Shown here in pieces: positions 15,974-21,658 of a DNA stretch of 33,079 bases. Under the pieces are notes generated by a model. That model did no database searches, was not told where the DNA came from, and saw only the letters and a program-made list of their open reading frames with translations. Source of the DNA: a virus; the IMG/VR virus record IMGVR_UViG_3300028025_000783, positions 1-33,079 of that record, one strand, 5' to 3'. Positions within the stretch are counted from its first letter, which is position 1. Each line of letters opens with the position of its first letter. The translations under genes and the position numbers were made by a program.

Positions 15974-16333
15974 TTAAGCCTTAAATTTAAGTAGGTAGAT
16001 GGTTGTATCGATCTCTTGGGCGATATTGTCAATAAGCTGGCAGATTTCAGGATCTTGTGGCAGGTCTGACCGTGCTTCTTTTACAAACCGTTGTAAGGAT
16101 TGCAGGTATGCCAACGGTTCTTTTGGCTGGTGGTAGGTAGCAGGGAATTCAGTAATCTGACCGTAAACACCAAAGTAGGTTTCTGCCAATGTATCGGTAA
16201 GACCAATAATATTCTCGTAAAAGTGTCCTAATGCCTTGTGCTTGGCGTAAGACTTGGTAGCCCAATGGAAAAAATGGGTATTAGTCCCCGAATGTAGCAA
16301 TGTTGCTAGGAATAATGCCATTGACTTTTCCAT
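15974..16333 (-). CDS. Ferritin/Dps-like helical protein (DUF5856-like)
   Basis: A 119-residue all-helical protein. FLATLLHSGTNTHFFHWATK, then SYAKHKALGHFYENIIGLTD and ICQLIDNIAQEIDTTIYLLK, give the His/Glu/Asp spacing of ferritin-like/Dps-type four-helix bundles seen in the phage family DUF5856. RBS AGGAG is 8 bases upstream of the chosen ATG. An in-frame Met at residue 5 is a less likely start. It sits at the head of the virion-side minus operon behind the VRR-NUC gene. Role (metal storage, DNA protection, or structural) is unknown. Confidence 0.7.
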   Translation of the reverse strand: MEKSMALFLATLLHSGTNTHFFHWATKSYAKHKALGHFYENIIGLTDTLAETYFGVYGQITEFPATYHQPKEPLAYLQSLQRFVKEARSDLPQDPEICQLIDNIAQEIDTTIYLLKFKA

Positions 16334-16355
16334 AAAACGCTCCTTTTAATCTATT

Positions 16356-16640
16356 TTATAACACTTTTCTAGTAATACCTAGTGCTCTAATTGCGGCATC
16401 TACGCTATCTACACGGCTAATTGCACCACCTTTCCACTTGCCCATAAAGTCTAATTGGTCAGAGGTGAACTTGGCTTTTGAATCTCGCTTGATTTCCATA
16501 AGCAATGTTTCGCCAGCGTAGCCCACAAGTAAATCAGGACAGCCGTGCTTCATTTCGGCAAGTGACACCACAGTAGCACCAGCTTCTCGTAATGCTTTGA
16601 CTATCTCTTTGTGGTTTGTATCAATTCGTGCGTATGTCAT
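16356..16640 (-). CDS. VRR-NUC-type nuclease / Holliday-junction-resolvase-like protein
   Basis: A 94-residue protein of the PD-(D/E)XK fold. The ARIDTNHKEIVKALREAG start and MKHGCPDLLVGYAGETLLME with the following IKRDSK supply the PD and E-x-K catalytic residues; SDQLDFMGKWKGGAI is the usual helix after them. Length and order match small VRR-NUC nucleases of phages, which cut branched DNA during recombination or packaging. It starts a divergent pair with the metallophosphoesterase; the 57-base gap holds a promoter-like sequence. Confidence 0.85.
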   Translation of the reverse strand: MTYARIDTNHKEIVKALREAGATVVSLAEMKHGCPDLLVGYAGETLLMEIKRDSKAKFTSDQLDFMGKWKGGAISRVDSVDAAIRALGITRKVL

Positions 16641-16660
16641 TGATTTTCAATTAAAATAGA

Positions 16661-16689
16661 TTAGTATTAGCTAACTTTACCATTATAAA
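16661..16689 (+). promoter_or_regulatory. Candidate promoter with degenerate operator
   Basis: TTAGTA (-35, 16661-16666), 17-base spacer, TATAAA (-10, 16684-16689). Within the spacer ATTAGCTAACTTTA (16666-16679) matches 11 of 14 bases of the TTAAGCTAACTTAA operator. It would drive the metallophosphoesterase gene, whose ATG is at 16698, implying a very short leader. The -35 is weak; called from layout as much as sequence. Confidence 0.42.
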
Positions 16690-16697
16690 GGTGTGGT

Positions 16698-17663
16698 ATG
16701 ACCAAGCCAGCGTGTAGTGAGCAAGAGTTTATCGCATTGTATAAAGAACATCGATCTCCTACAACAGTAGCTAGGATATTAGGTATTGATCCTAGAAGTG
16801 TAATGTTAAGAAGAAAAAACATAGAAAAAAAACACGATATTGTGCTTGAATCTAATAATAATCGGGGTATTCCAAGATTTACTATCCCCGAAAATAAAAT
16901 ACGCTGTGAATACGAATTAAAAAATGGCGTGGTTATGGTGGGGTCAGATTGCCATTACAACCCTAAATATATATCTACTGCCCACCGTGCTTTTGTATAT
17001 TTTACGAAACAATTAAAGCCGAACATGGTCATCCTCAATGGGGATTTGTTTGATTTTGCGGTAATAAGCCAGCACAACAGGATAGGTTATCAAGACCACC
17101 CTACAGTCCAGCAAGAATTAGAAGAAGTCCAAGCAAGGTTAGGTGATATTGAAGCTGTACGCCCTGCTGGTTGTATATTGCACCGCACCATAGGTAATCA
17201 CGATTTACGCTTTGATGGCAAGTTGTCCAATGTCTTACCCCAGTATGAAGGCGTTAAGGGTATGTGCCTAGCAGATCACTTATACGGCTGGTCGTATAGC
17301 TGGTCTGTAATGATTAATAACAATACGATGGTCAAGCACCGTTGGCATAATGGTATTCATGCGGTATACAACAATGTCCTTAAAGGTGGCAAATCAATGG
17401 TTACGGGGCATCTACATTCCCTTAAAGTAACCCCGTGGACTAACTATACTGGTGACCTGTACGGTGTTGATACTGGAATGATGGCGGCAGTTAAGGATGA
17501 ACAGTTCCTATACCATGAAGATTCAAGCGTCAACTGGAGAGCAGGATTTGCAGTTCTTACCTATGTCAACGGTCATTTAATGCCACCTGAATTAGTACAG
17601 GTTATTAATGAAGATGAGGGGCTTGTGTTCTTTAGGGGTGAACTATATGAGATTAAATCCTGA
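16698..17663 (+). CDS. Metallophosphoesterase with N-terminal helix-turn-helix
   Basis: A 321-residue protein. Residues 1-45 (YKEHRSPTTVARILGIDPRS) look like a small helix-turn-helix. The catalytic domain has the calcineurin-like metal motifs in order: MVGSDCHYN (D-x-H), VILNGDLFDF (GDxxD), RTIGNHDLRFD (GNHD), VKHRWHNGIH and MVTGHLHS (GHxH). These bind two metal ions and hydrolyse phosphodiesters. Similar phage proteins are widespread and may act on DNA ends or nucleotides; substrate unknown. It opens a short plus-strand operon with the SprT-like protein. Confidence 0.88.
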   Translation: MTKPACSEQEFIALYKEHRSPTTVARILGIDPRSVMLRRKNIEKKHDIVLESNNNRGIPRFTIPENKIRCEYELKNGVVMVGSDCHYNPKYISTAHRAFVYFTKQLKPNMVILNGDLFDFAVISQHNRIGYQDHPTVQQELEEVQARLGDIEAVRPAGCILHRTIGNHDLRFDGKLSNVLPQYEGVKGMCLADHLYGWSYSWSVMINNNTMVKHRWHNGIHAVYNNVLKGGKSMVTGHLHSLKVTPWTNYTGDLYGVDTGMMAAVKDEQFLYHEDSSVNWRAGFAVLTYVNGHLMPPELVQVINEDEGLVFFRGELYEIKS

Positions 17664-18000
17664 AGTATTAAAAAACCTGTATGCAAGCCTGTATTGCTGT
17701 TATCCGTTTACTAAATGGCCTATGCCATTGCCTGAAGAAATAGAGTTTGTTGTTACGGCTGATCCTGAAGTAATGGGTACATACCTGCTAGATACGGGCG
17801 AGGATTACAGTCATACCATTACTATCTCATCGGGGCGTTGTAGCCACTTCTACACCGTTTTAACCACCCTTGCCCATGAGTGTGTACACATGAGTTTTCA
17901 CAAGCAAAAAGGTGAAAAGTGGATGCAACATGGAAAACCGTTTAGAACCCGTTGCAAAATGGTAGCCAGCGAACTAGGGTTTGATCCGCTAGAACTTTAA
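17647..18000 (+). CDS. SprT-like zinc metalloprotease
   Basis: A 117-residue protein with LTTLAHECVHMSFH, the HExxH zinc-protease helix, followed by GKPFRTRCKMVASELGFDP, where later ligand and core helices lie. SprT/Spartan-like domains bind DNA and degrade DNA-crosslinked proteins in cells; small versions are frequent in phages. The frame opens at 17608, but the ATG at 17647 has GGTGA six bases upstream and gives a natural start, overlapping the metallophosphoesterase gene by 17 bases. Confidence 0.85.
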   Translation: MRLNPEVLKNLYASLYCCYPFTKWPMPLPEEIEFVVTADPEVMGTYLLDTGEDYSHTITISSGRCSHFYTVLTTLAHECVHMSFHKQKGEKWMQHGKPFRTRCKMVASELGFDPLEL

Positions 18001-18108
18001 AATATATATTTTGTATATATTGATTGCGTATACATATTAATATCTATATGTATAAAAAACTAAGAAAAGTGTACATATCAACTTGCATATTGTGCAATAT
18101 GTTACACA
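18001..18108. other. AT-rich gap with two inverted repeats between convergent operons
   Basis: Contains TATACATAT (18029-18037) paired with ATATGTATA (18046-18054), followed by A6C, and CATATTG (18086-18092) paired with CAATATG (18095-18101). No gene was seen. The position between two converging transcripts suits a bidirectional terminator; an AT-rich replication-related site is also possible. Confidence 0.5.
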
Positions 18109-18252
18109 TTACTTAGCCATGTAATACAAACCAATGTTGGCGGTTGCGTAAGACATATAAGTCACGCCCATAGGTACATTGCCTTTAAAGACTTGTTCTA
18201 ACCCTATGTAAGCGTAAATCAGACCAGTAACAATGATTAACCAGCTACTCAT
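18109..18252 (-). CDS. Small membrane protein, 47 residues
   Basis: A short gene: MSSWLIIVTGLIYAYIGLEQ, then VFKGNVPMGVTYMSYATANI and GLYYMAK. Two hydrophobic stretches separated by a polar turn (LEQVFKGNVP) suggest a hairpin membrane protein. The ATG lies within the last codons of the Ref-like gene (8-base overlap), so it is translationally coupled. The L.Y.Y.G.EQ..KGN...GV.Y..YA.AN.GL pattern recurs in phage genomes as a conserved hypothetical. Function unknown. Confidence 0.75.
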   Translation of the reverse strand: MSSWLIIVTGLIYAYIGLEQVFKGNVPMGVTYMSYATANIGLYYMAK

Positions 18253-18523
18253 TTAAAAGGCTTTCCGTTTTCTCCAACAACTGTTCTTCCGAGATAGCGT
18301 ACTCCCTTTCAAAGCGTTTTCTACCCATGCCGTGAATACTGGTATTTGATCCGCGATGGTGATAGGGGCAGAGCGGAATGACGGGTGCTTGAGAGCGAGG
18401 GATATTACCTCGTCTAATGTGATGCAATTCTGCTGGAGTTCCCTCGTTGCCTTGATGCCTACATAATGAGCATCCCAATTCAGCGATTTTTCTGTACTTT
18501 TCTTTCTCATTTTTGGTGGCCAT
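18245..18523 (-). CDS. Ref-like RecA-dependent HNH nuclease
   Basis: A 92-residue protein with a Cys pair (LGCSLCRHQG), then ELHHIRRGNIPRSQ, then VIPLCPYHHRGSN with SIHGMGRKRFEREYAISEEQ. This is the zinc-bound HNH arrangement of phage P1 Ref-type proteins, which nick DNA guided by RecA filaments. The same fold occurs in many lytic phages near replication genes. It overlaps the gene before it by 17 bases and the small membrane gene after it by 8. Confidence 0.85.
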   Translation of the reverse strand: MATKNEKEKYRKIAELGCSLCRHQGNEGTPAELHHIRRGNIPRSQAPVIPLCPYHHRGSNTSIHGMGRKRFEREYAISEEQLLEKTESLLNE

Positions 18524-18686
18524 TGATATGATCCACGGTCATTTGTTCCAGCTTTTCGCCTGATTCTGCAATGTCAACGCTTAATTCCAGCATTTGTGTG
18601 TAGTCCTTACGGTTTAAAGCATCCTCATACATTTTGCAAAATAATTTAAGAATTAAAAATTCTTCGGTTAATTTTAATGGTGTCAT
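18507..18686 (-). CDS. Hypothetical protein, 59 residues
   Basis: A short gene: MTPLKLTEEFLILKLFCKMY, then EDALNRKDYTQMLELSVDIA and a Gln/Lys-rich tail. Predicted as two or three helices. Its ATG overlaps the stop of the upstream gene by 4 bases (ATGA) and it runs 17 bases into the Ref-like gene, which places it firmly in the operon. No family recognised. Confidence 0.65.
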   Translation of the reverse strand: MTPLKLTEEFLILKLFCKMYEDALNRKDYTQMLELSVDIAESGEKLEQMTVDHINGHQK

Positions 18687-19012
18687 TTTAATATCCGATC
18701 TTGTGTACGGTTAGATACTTCAAGGGTTTGCCATGTAGCGTGTCTTAGTCGGGCGGCTTCAAGTTCCCACTTTAGCTTTTCAGCGTTTTCTGTAGCCGTA
18801 CCAATAGAGTTGCATAGGTCTTGGTATTCTTGGCTGGCGTAGGCTTCACGCTCTTGTGCTCCAATAGCTTGCTCACCTGACTTCTTCATCATAATAGATT
18901 TTAATGAACTTTTAAAAGTTTCTAGCTGGGCTAATTCACCTTTAGCTTGTGCGTACTTACCTGCGTTTTCAAGAATAAAGTCTATACACTTATTGGGGTC
19001 TATCTCTCTCAT
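18683..19012 (-). CDS. Conserved phage helical protein
   Basis: A 109-residue, mostly alpha-helical protein. KYAQAKGELAQLETFKSSLK leads to SGEQAIGAQEREAYASQEYQ and then a WELEAARLRHATWQTLEVSN helix ending in R. This SG...IGAQER.AY...EY..L pattern is a very frequent short replication-region protein in phages of Gram-negative hosts; the two long helices probably form a coiled coil. Its role is not known to me. It overlaps the preceding gene by 4 bases. Confidence 0.7.
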   Translation of the reverse strand: MREIDPNKCIDFILENAGKYAQAKGELAQLETFKSSLKSIMMKKSGEQAIGAQEREAYASQEYQDLCNSIGTATENAEKLKWELEAARLRHATWQTLEVSNRTQDRILK

Positions 19013-19212
19013 TTTCCTAATCTCTTTTTAATTAACATTTTTATTTCCGCTTCGGTTTCGGGGTATTGTTGTATTAACTTAACCACCGCATCCCAGCCAC
19101 GCTTCTTTGCTACACCGATATACCAATCTACAAGATACATTTGTTTTACTGCTTTAGGTCTGTGTATGATCCCGTGGATCATTCCTGCAAATGGGTCAGG
19201 TTTGTTCTTCAA
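19009..19212 (-). CDS. Hypothetical small basic protein
   Basis: A 67-residue protein: DPFAGMIHGIIHRPKAVKQM, YLVDWYIGVAKKRGWDAVVK, and a Lys/Arg-rich C-terminus. Basic and helical. Overlaps the upstream helicase-loader-like gene by 17 bases and the next gene by 4. Encoded inside a replication cassette, so a replication accessory role is plausible, but nothing in the sequence fixes it. Confidence 0.6.
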   Translation of the reverse strand: MKNKPDPFAGMIHGIIHRPKAVKQMYLVDWYIGVAKKRGWDAVVKLIQQYPETEAEIKMLIKKRLGK

Positions 19213-19573
19213 GTTGCTTTATCTTCTGACTAATCCGTGCTCGCCATTGTTGCCAACCCTCACCAGCGTAAGCAGGGCAATTAACTTCTTGGGCTTTTTT
19301 AGCAGTAAGTTCTTCGCTGGAATACCAAGGCAACTCAGGTTTCTTTAAAGGTTCAATATCCAGTTCGTCATCATAACGCCCAGCCCGTAACCAACTGGCA
19401 GGGTATGGAATAAAGTCTTTGGCGGTTTCCTTAATCTTCCAATATTTAAGATGCTGTGGCAGGGCTTCTAAGGCTTTTTCCTGCTCATCGGTAGTCATAG
19501 ACCGCCAAGCCTTTTCAGCGTCTTTACGAGCCATTTTACGGGGATACAGGGCATAGAACACGGCAAAGGTCAT
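19196..19573 (-). CDS. Replication/helicase-loader-like protein (YPRK domain)
   Basis: A 125-residue protein starting MTFAVFYALYPRKMARKDAE, followed by KAWRSMTTDEQEKALEALPQ, WKIKETAKDFIPYPASWLRA and GRYDDE. The F...YPRK...K..A.KAW and FIP.P..WL..G.Y.DE pattern matches the C-terminal domain of phage replication/helicase-loading proteins, here as a stand-alone protein lacking an N-terminal HTH. The frame extends to a TTG at 19603, but the ATG at 19573 sits 8 bases after a GAGAT sequence and just behind the stop of the gene before it. No helicase is visible in the window, so the partner may be from the host. Confidence 0.65.
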   Translation of the reverse strand: MTFAVFYALYPRKMARKDAEKAWRSMTTDEQEKALEALPQHLKYWKIKETAKDFIPYPASWLRAGRYDDELDIEPLKKPELPWYSSEELTAKKAQEVNCPAYAGEGWQQWRARISQKIKQLEEQT

Positions 19574-19583
19574 TTGTCTATCT

Positions 19584-19826
19584 CTACAAAGTTGCCGCTT
19601 CAATCAGTTTTTTGTCTTTTTCAATAAAATCTTTGATGATGTCTTTTGCTCGTTGAATAAGTGCTTCATCACCTTCGGGTTTAACTTTGTGAACATCAAG
19701 TCCTTGGGTAATAAGACTGATAAGTCCGTGCTGAACAAGGCACTCAAGTCCTTCTTTGTCAAAATCAACTTCAGCATTGGCAGAGCCATCAGCGTTTTCT
19801 TTAATGATCTTTACTTGTATTTTCAT
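19584..19826 (-). CDS. Hypothetical phage protein
   Basis: An 80-residue acidic protein: MKIQVKIIKENADGSANAEV, then DFDKEGLECLVQHGLISLIT and a Lys-rich C-terminal helix. A beta-hairpin followed by a helix is likely. The frame begins at a TTG at 19835, but the ATG at 19826 is the better start; it lies inside the end of the upstream gene. Members of this short family are common in podovirus replication cassettes. Function unknown. Confidence 0.62.
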   Translation of the reverse strand: MKIQVKIIKENADGSANAEVDFDKEGLECLVQHGLISLITQGLDVHKVKPEGDEALIQRAKDIIKDFIEKDKKLIEAATL

Positions 19827-20028
19827 TGTCTGCAAACTTTAAAATAGGTTTATCCAAAGCAAGTTTAGCTAGTTCTATGTAACGGTCTACTTCTAGCCTG
19901 TCCTCGCCACCAATAGCCGCATTGCTGTGTCCAATCGGCTTTCCCATGTTGTCGTAATACACTTCACGAATTTCAAAGTAATCCTCGTATGAATTACTCA
20001 TGTTTACCAAGCGTAAGTTCCAAGTCAT
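19801..20028 (-). CDS. Conserved small phage protein (MTWNLRLVN family)
   Basis: A 75-residue protein starting MTWNLRLVNMSNSYEDYFEI with REVYYDNMGKPIGHSNAAIG and ELAKLALDKPILKFADNE. This is a frequently seen small early phage protein, predicted as a beta-sheet plus helix. The frame opens at a TTG (20040), but the ATG at 20028 has GGTGA a few bases upstream and overlaps the previous stop by one base. Function unknown. Confidence 0.75.
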   Translation of the reverse strand: MTWNLRLVNMSNSYEDYFEIREVYYDNMGKPIGHSNAAIGGEDRLEVDRYIELAKLALDKPILKFADNENTSKDH

Positions 20029-20126
20029 TATTTCACCCAATAAAAGATTAAAGCCATAAAGAGCATTGCCACGCCTAATATGGCAAAGATTCCAACAGAA
20101 AAAATTAATATCAAATTTTCAATCAT
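20028..20126 (-). CDS. Single-pass membrane micropeptide, 32 residues
   Basis: MIENLILIFSVGIFAILGVA followed by MLFMALIFYWVK: almost entirely hydrophobic, with an acid residue at the start and Lys at the end. Its stop overlaps the next start by one base (TAATG), supporting translation. It is the first gene after a promoter whose -10 box ends 7 bases before the ATG, so the mRNA may be leaderless. Role unknown. Confidence 0.72.
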   Translation of the reverse strand: MIENLILIFSVGIFAILGVAMLFMALIFYWVK

Positions 20127-20132
20127 GTTGAA

Positions 20133-20163
20133 AGTATATGTTAAGTAAACTTAATGATGTCTA
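20133..20163 (-). promoter_or_regulatory. Early promoter with TTAAG-N4-CTTAA operator between its boxes
   Basis: Minus-strand reading: TAGACA (-35, 20163-20158), TCA, operator TTAAGTTTACTTAA (20154-20141), CA, TATACT (-10, 20138-20133); spacer 19. The spacing of box, operator and box is the same as at 23778-23807. It would start the replication cassette (20126 to 18109). Predicted start point falls at or near the first codon of the 32-residue membrane protein. Confidence 0.62.
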
Positions 20164-20439
20164 TTTATTTATAGGTGTTTTCCCTAATGTGTTGCTTTTT
20201 TGCCATAGGTTACCCAAAGGTGATAAGCCTTCATCCATTCAGGATGTGTCCCGAACTAATGCTCCCAAAGGTAGTGTTCATTCGATTACAAGGTTGTCTA
20301 TCACCATTGTCCTTGTATCTTGTGTAGTCGCCACTCAACGCTACGGGGCTTGCTGTCAGGTGTAAACCAGCCCATGTTCTATTCCACGCCACCCATTTAG
20401 GTGCTTAATAACGCTTGGAGTACGAATGGGAATGAACAA
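20164..20439. other. Non-coding region rich in stem-loops, candidate structured RNA
   Basis: No convincing gene on either strand. Perfect or near-perfect stems: CATCC/GGATG (20232-20246), GAAC/GTTC (20253-20279), GATTACAAGG/CCTTGTATC with one bulge (20284-20319, 17-nt loop), GGGCT/AGCCC (20346-20373, 18-nt loop enclosing GGT-GTAA-ACC) and CACC/GGTG (20390-20403). GGTGATA (20219-20225) can also pair with TATCACC in the 17-nt loop, a possible pseudoknot. GNRA loops appear on the plus strand. Confidence 0.45.
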
Positions 20440-20534
20440 TAAAAAAGGGCTTTAAAAGTGGCTTTATGCTGAAACGGCTTAAGAAATACCTCTTATCTTA
20501 TTTCCTAAACCCACAAAGTCACTTCTAAAACCCT
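20440..20534 (-). terminator. Long-hairpin terminator after the glycosyltransferase gene
   Basis: A 20-base arm at 20515-20534 pairs with one at 20446-20465. Three positions differ; on the minus strand two become G-U wobbles. An inner stem (TATTTCCT with AAGAAATA) extends it. The minus-strand arm is followed by TTTTTT (20445-20440). It lies 33 bases past the stop at 20567, so it should end the repressor/glycosyltransferase transcript. Confidence 0.7.
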
Positions 20535-20566
20535 ATCTTATCGAGTGTTTCAGTCCTCAATGTTGA

Positions 20567-21121
20567 TTAGTATAACCCAAGTCTTTCAAAATTAAAATCC
20601 CCGTGAAAACCGAATGTTTTGATATTAGACAGTTCACGCTCAAAACTAAAATAACGGGCTATTTCTACAGGGGCAAACTTAATACCTTGATTTTCTAGAT
20701 ACACCCTGTTTAAATGGCAAATTTGGTCATCTTCATTGTCATCAGAATAAACAAAGTTAGGGCTGGCTGTTAGCTGGCAAAGCACTTTTGAGCGTAGGCT
20801 AAAGCCACCATTGCCCACTTGTCTACCCATTGGATGCCAAGGCCATACCGCCCCAATGTAGTCATATTCTAAAAATTGATCGTTCCAAGCGTCAGGATTA
20901 ATAATGTACCCATCCCATTGCACAATCAAAACAAAGTCCGTGTAGATGTGTTTATGCAGTTCCTGAAGGATAAATTTGCTGTACGCTTGGCGGCTATTGA
21001 TTTGGGGGTCAGTTATAAAGATTTCACCGCCAAAATTAAAGTATTCCTTGCACCTGTCCATTGCCTTTTTAGCCTTGTCAGGCTGTACCGAATCAATACA
21101 GCAAAGGGTAATGTTATTCAA
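20567..21121 (-). CDS. DUF5672 family glycosyltransferase-like protein
   Basis: A 184-residue protein with the GT-A-like pattern of DUF5672: CCIDSVQPDKAKKAMDRCKE, TDFVLIVQWDGYIINPDAWN, DQFLEYDYIGAVWPWHP, then VGNGGFSLRSKVL and SDDNEDDQICHLNR. The WDG and DD-type acidic residues are likely metal/sugar-nucleotide contacts. Such proteins are predicted to add sugars, but no substrate is known. It overlaps the repressor gene by 8 bases and is followed by a strong terminator, so the two form a compact unit: unusual company for a regulator. Confidence 0.8.
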   Translation of the reverse strand: MNNITLCCIDSVQPDKAKKAMDRCKEYFNFGGEIFITDPQINSRQAYSKFILQELHKHIYTDFVLIVQWDGYIINPDAWNDQFLEYDYIGAVWPWHPMGRQVGNGGFSLRSKVLCQLTASPNFVYSDDNEDDQICHLNRVYLENQGIKFAPVEIARYFSFERELSNIKTFGFHGDFNFERLGLY

Positions 21122-21344
21122 GTTCAGGCCAAATTAGCTTGTAATTCTTAGGAAACAAGTTTTTACGGGTAATTAGCCCATGTGATTCTTTTTCTAGGGT
21201 GGCGGCTAGAATCACCAGCTTATCGTAAGGAATGTCCCCGTTTTGCCACATAGATACGGCTGGTACTGACACATTGACCAATTTTGATACCCTTGTTGGC
21301 CCACCTAAAAGACGAATCATTGCTGTTGCGGTAATTTTATCCAT
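21114..21344 (-). CDS. Cro/YdaS-like helix-turn-helix repressor
   Basis: A 76-residue DNA-binding protein. MIRLLGGPTRVSKLVNVSVP then AVSMWQNGDIPYDKLVILAA contains the helix-turn-helix (VSKLVNVSVPAVSMWQ) of the YdaS/Cro class, followed by HGLITRKNLFPKNYKLIWPE, the characteristic C-terminal tail (ITR..LFP..Y...WPEL). Such proteins dimerise on palindromic operators. A 14-bp palindrome overlaps its own start codon, and further copies lie in three or four other early promoters, so autoregulation and control of the early regions are likely. No CI-type partner gene was seen. Confidence 0.82.
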   Translation of the reverse strand: MDKITATAMIRLLGGPTRVSKLVNVSVPAVSMWQNGDIPYDKLVILAATLEKESHGLITRKNLFPKNYKLIWPELE

Positions 21345-21377
21345 AAGCTATCTTAACATTTTTACAACTATTTGCAA
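21343..21377 (-). promoter_or_regulatory. Repressor-gene promoter with overlapping operator
   Basis: Minus strand: TTGCAA (-35, 21377-21372), 16-base spacer, TAAGAT (-10, 21355-21350). The operator copy ATAAGCTATCTTAA (21343-21356) covers the -10 and the ATG at 21344. The predicted start point is at the first codon, i.e. a leaderless message, the arrangement known for lambda cI transcribed from PRM. Confidence 0.55.
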
Positions 21378-21385
21378 ATAAAGTA

Positions 21386-21414
21386 TTGCTTTATGTTTTA
21401 AGTTAGCTTAATAT
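21386..21414 (+). promoter_or_regulatory. Early promoter for the SSB/exonuclease operon, with operator
   Basis: TTGCTT (-35, 21386-21391), 17-base spacer, TAATAT (-10, 21409-21414). Operator TTAAGTTAGCTTAA (21398-21411) lies in the spacer and runs into the -10. A second dyad, ACGG-TATATG-CCGT (21421-21434), sits at the expected transcript start. RBS TTAGGAG precedes the ATG at 21455. Confidence 0.6.
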
Positions 21415-21454
21415 CTAAATACGGTATATGCCGTGTTAATTAGGAGAAACTCTT

Positions 21455-21658
21455 ATGAGTGAGCAAGATCAAGACTTTTACAGCTTCCAACAACATTTGG
21501 AACGCATCTTTAAAGACCTCGAGGATGGGGTATTTATTACAGCAGATGAGATAGGTGACCTACGCTATGCGTGTGGCCTGCCATCCCCAGTAAGAAAAAA
21601 CCCTGTATTACAAGCAGTCTTTAATGACTATTTCAACATTTTTAGGAGCAAGCAATGA
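21455..21658 (+). CDS. Hypothetical early protein
   Basis: A 67-residue acidic, mostly helical protein: DFYSFQQHLERIFKDLEDGV, FITADEIGDLRYACGLPSPV and VFNDYFNIFRSKQ. RBS AGGAG lies 9 bases before the ATG, and it is the first gene after the 21386 promoter. It overlaps the SSB-like gene by 4 bases. No family recognised. As first gene of the operon it may be a small host-takeover protein; that is inference only. Confidence 0.65.
   Translation: MSEQDQDFYSFQQHLERIFKDLEDGVFITADEIGDLRYACGLPSPVRKNPVLQAVFNDYFNIFRSKQ

Noticed and set aside
20138-20365. 75-codon plus-strand frame
   Set aside because: It starts inside an operator palindrome, has no RBS, is Cys/Leu/Val-rich without family features, and overlaps a hairpin-dense region.
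20210-20375. Chain of three tiny minus-strand frames (24, 9 and 16 codons) with overlapping starts and stops
   Set aside because: Too short and without recognisable sequence or RBS; the overlaps may be chance. They could be relics of a decayed gene, but I cannot support that.
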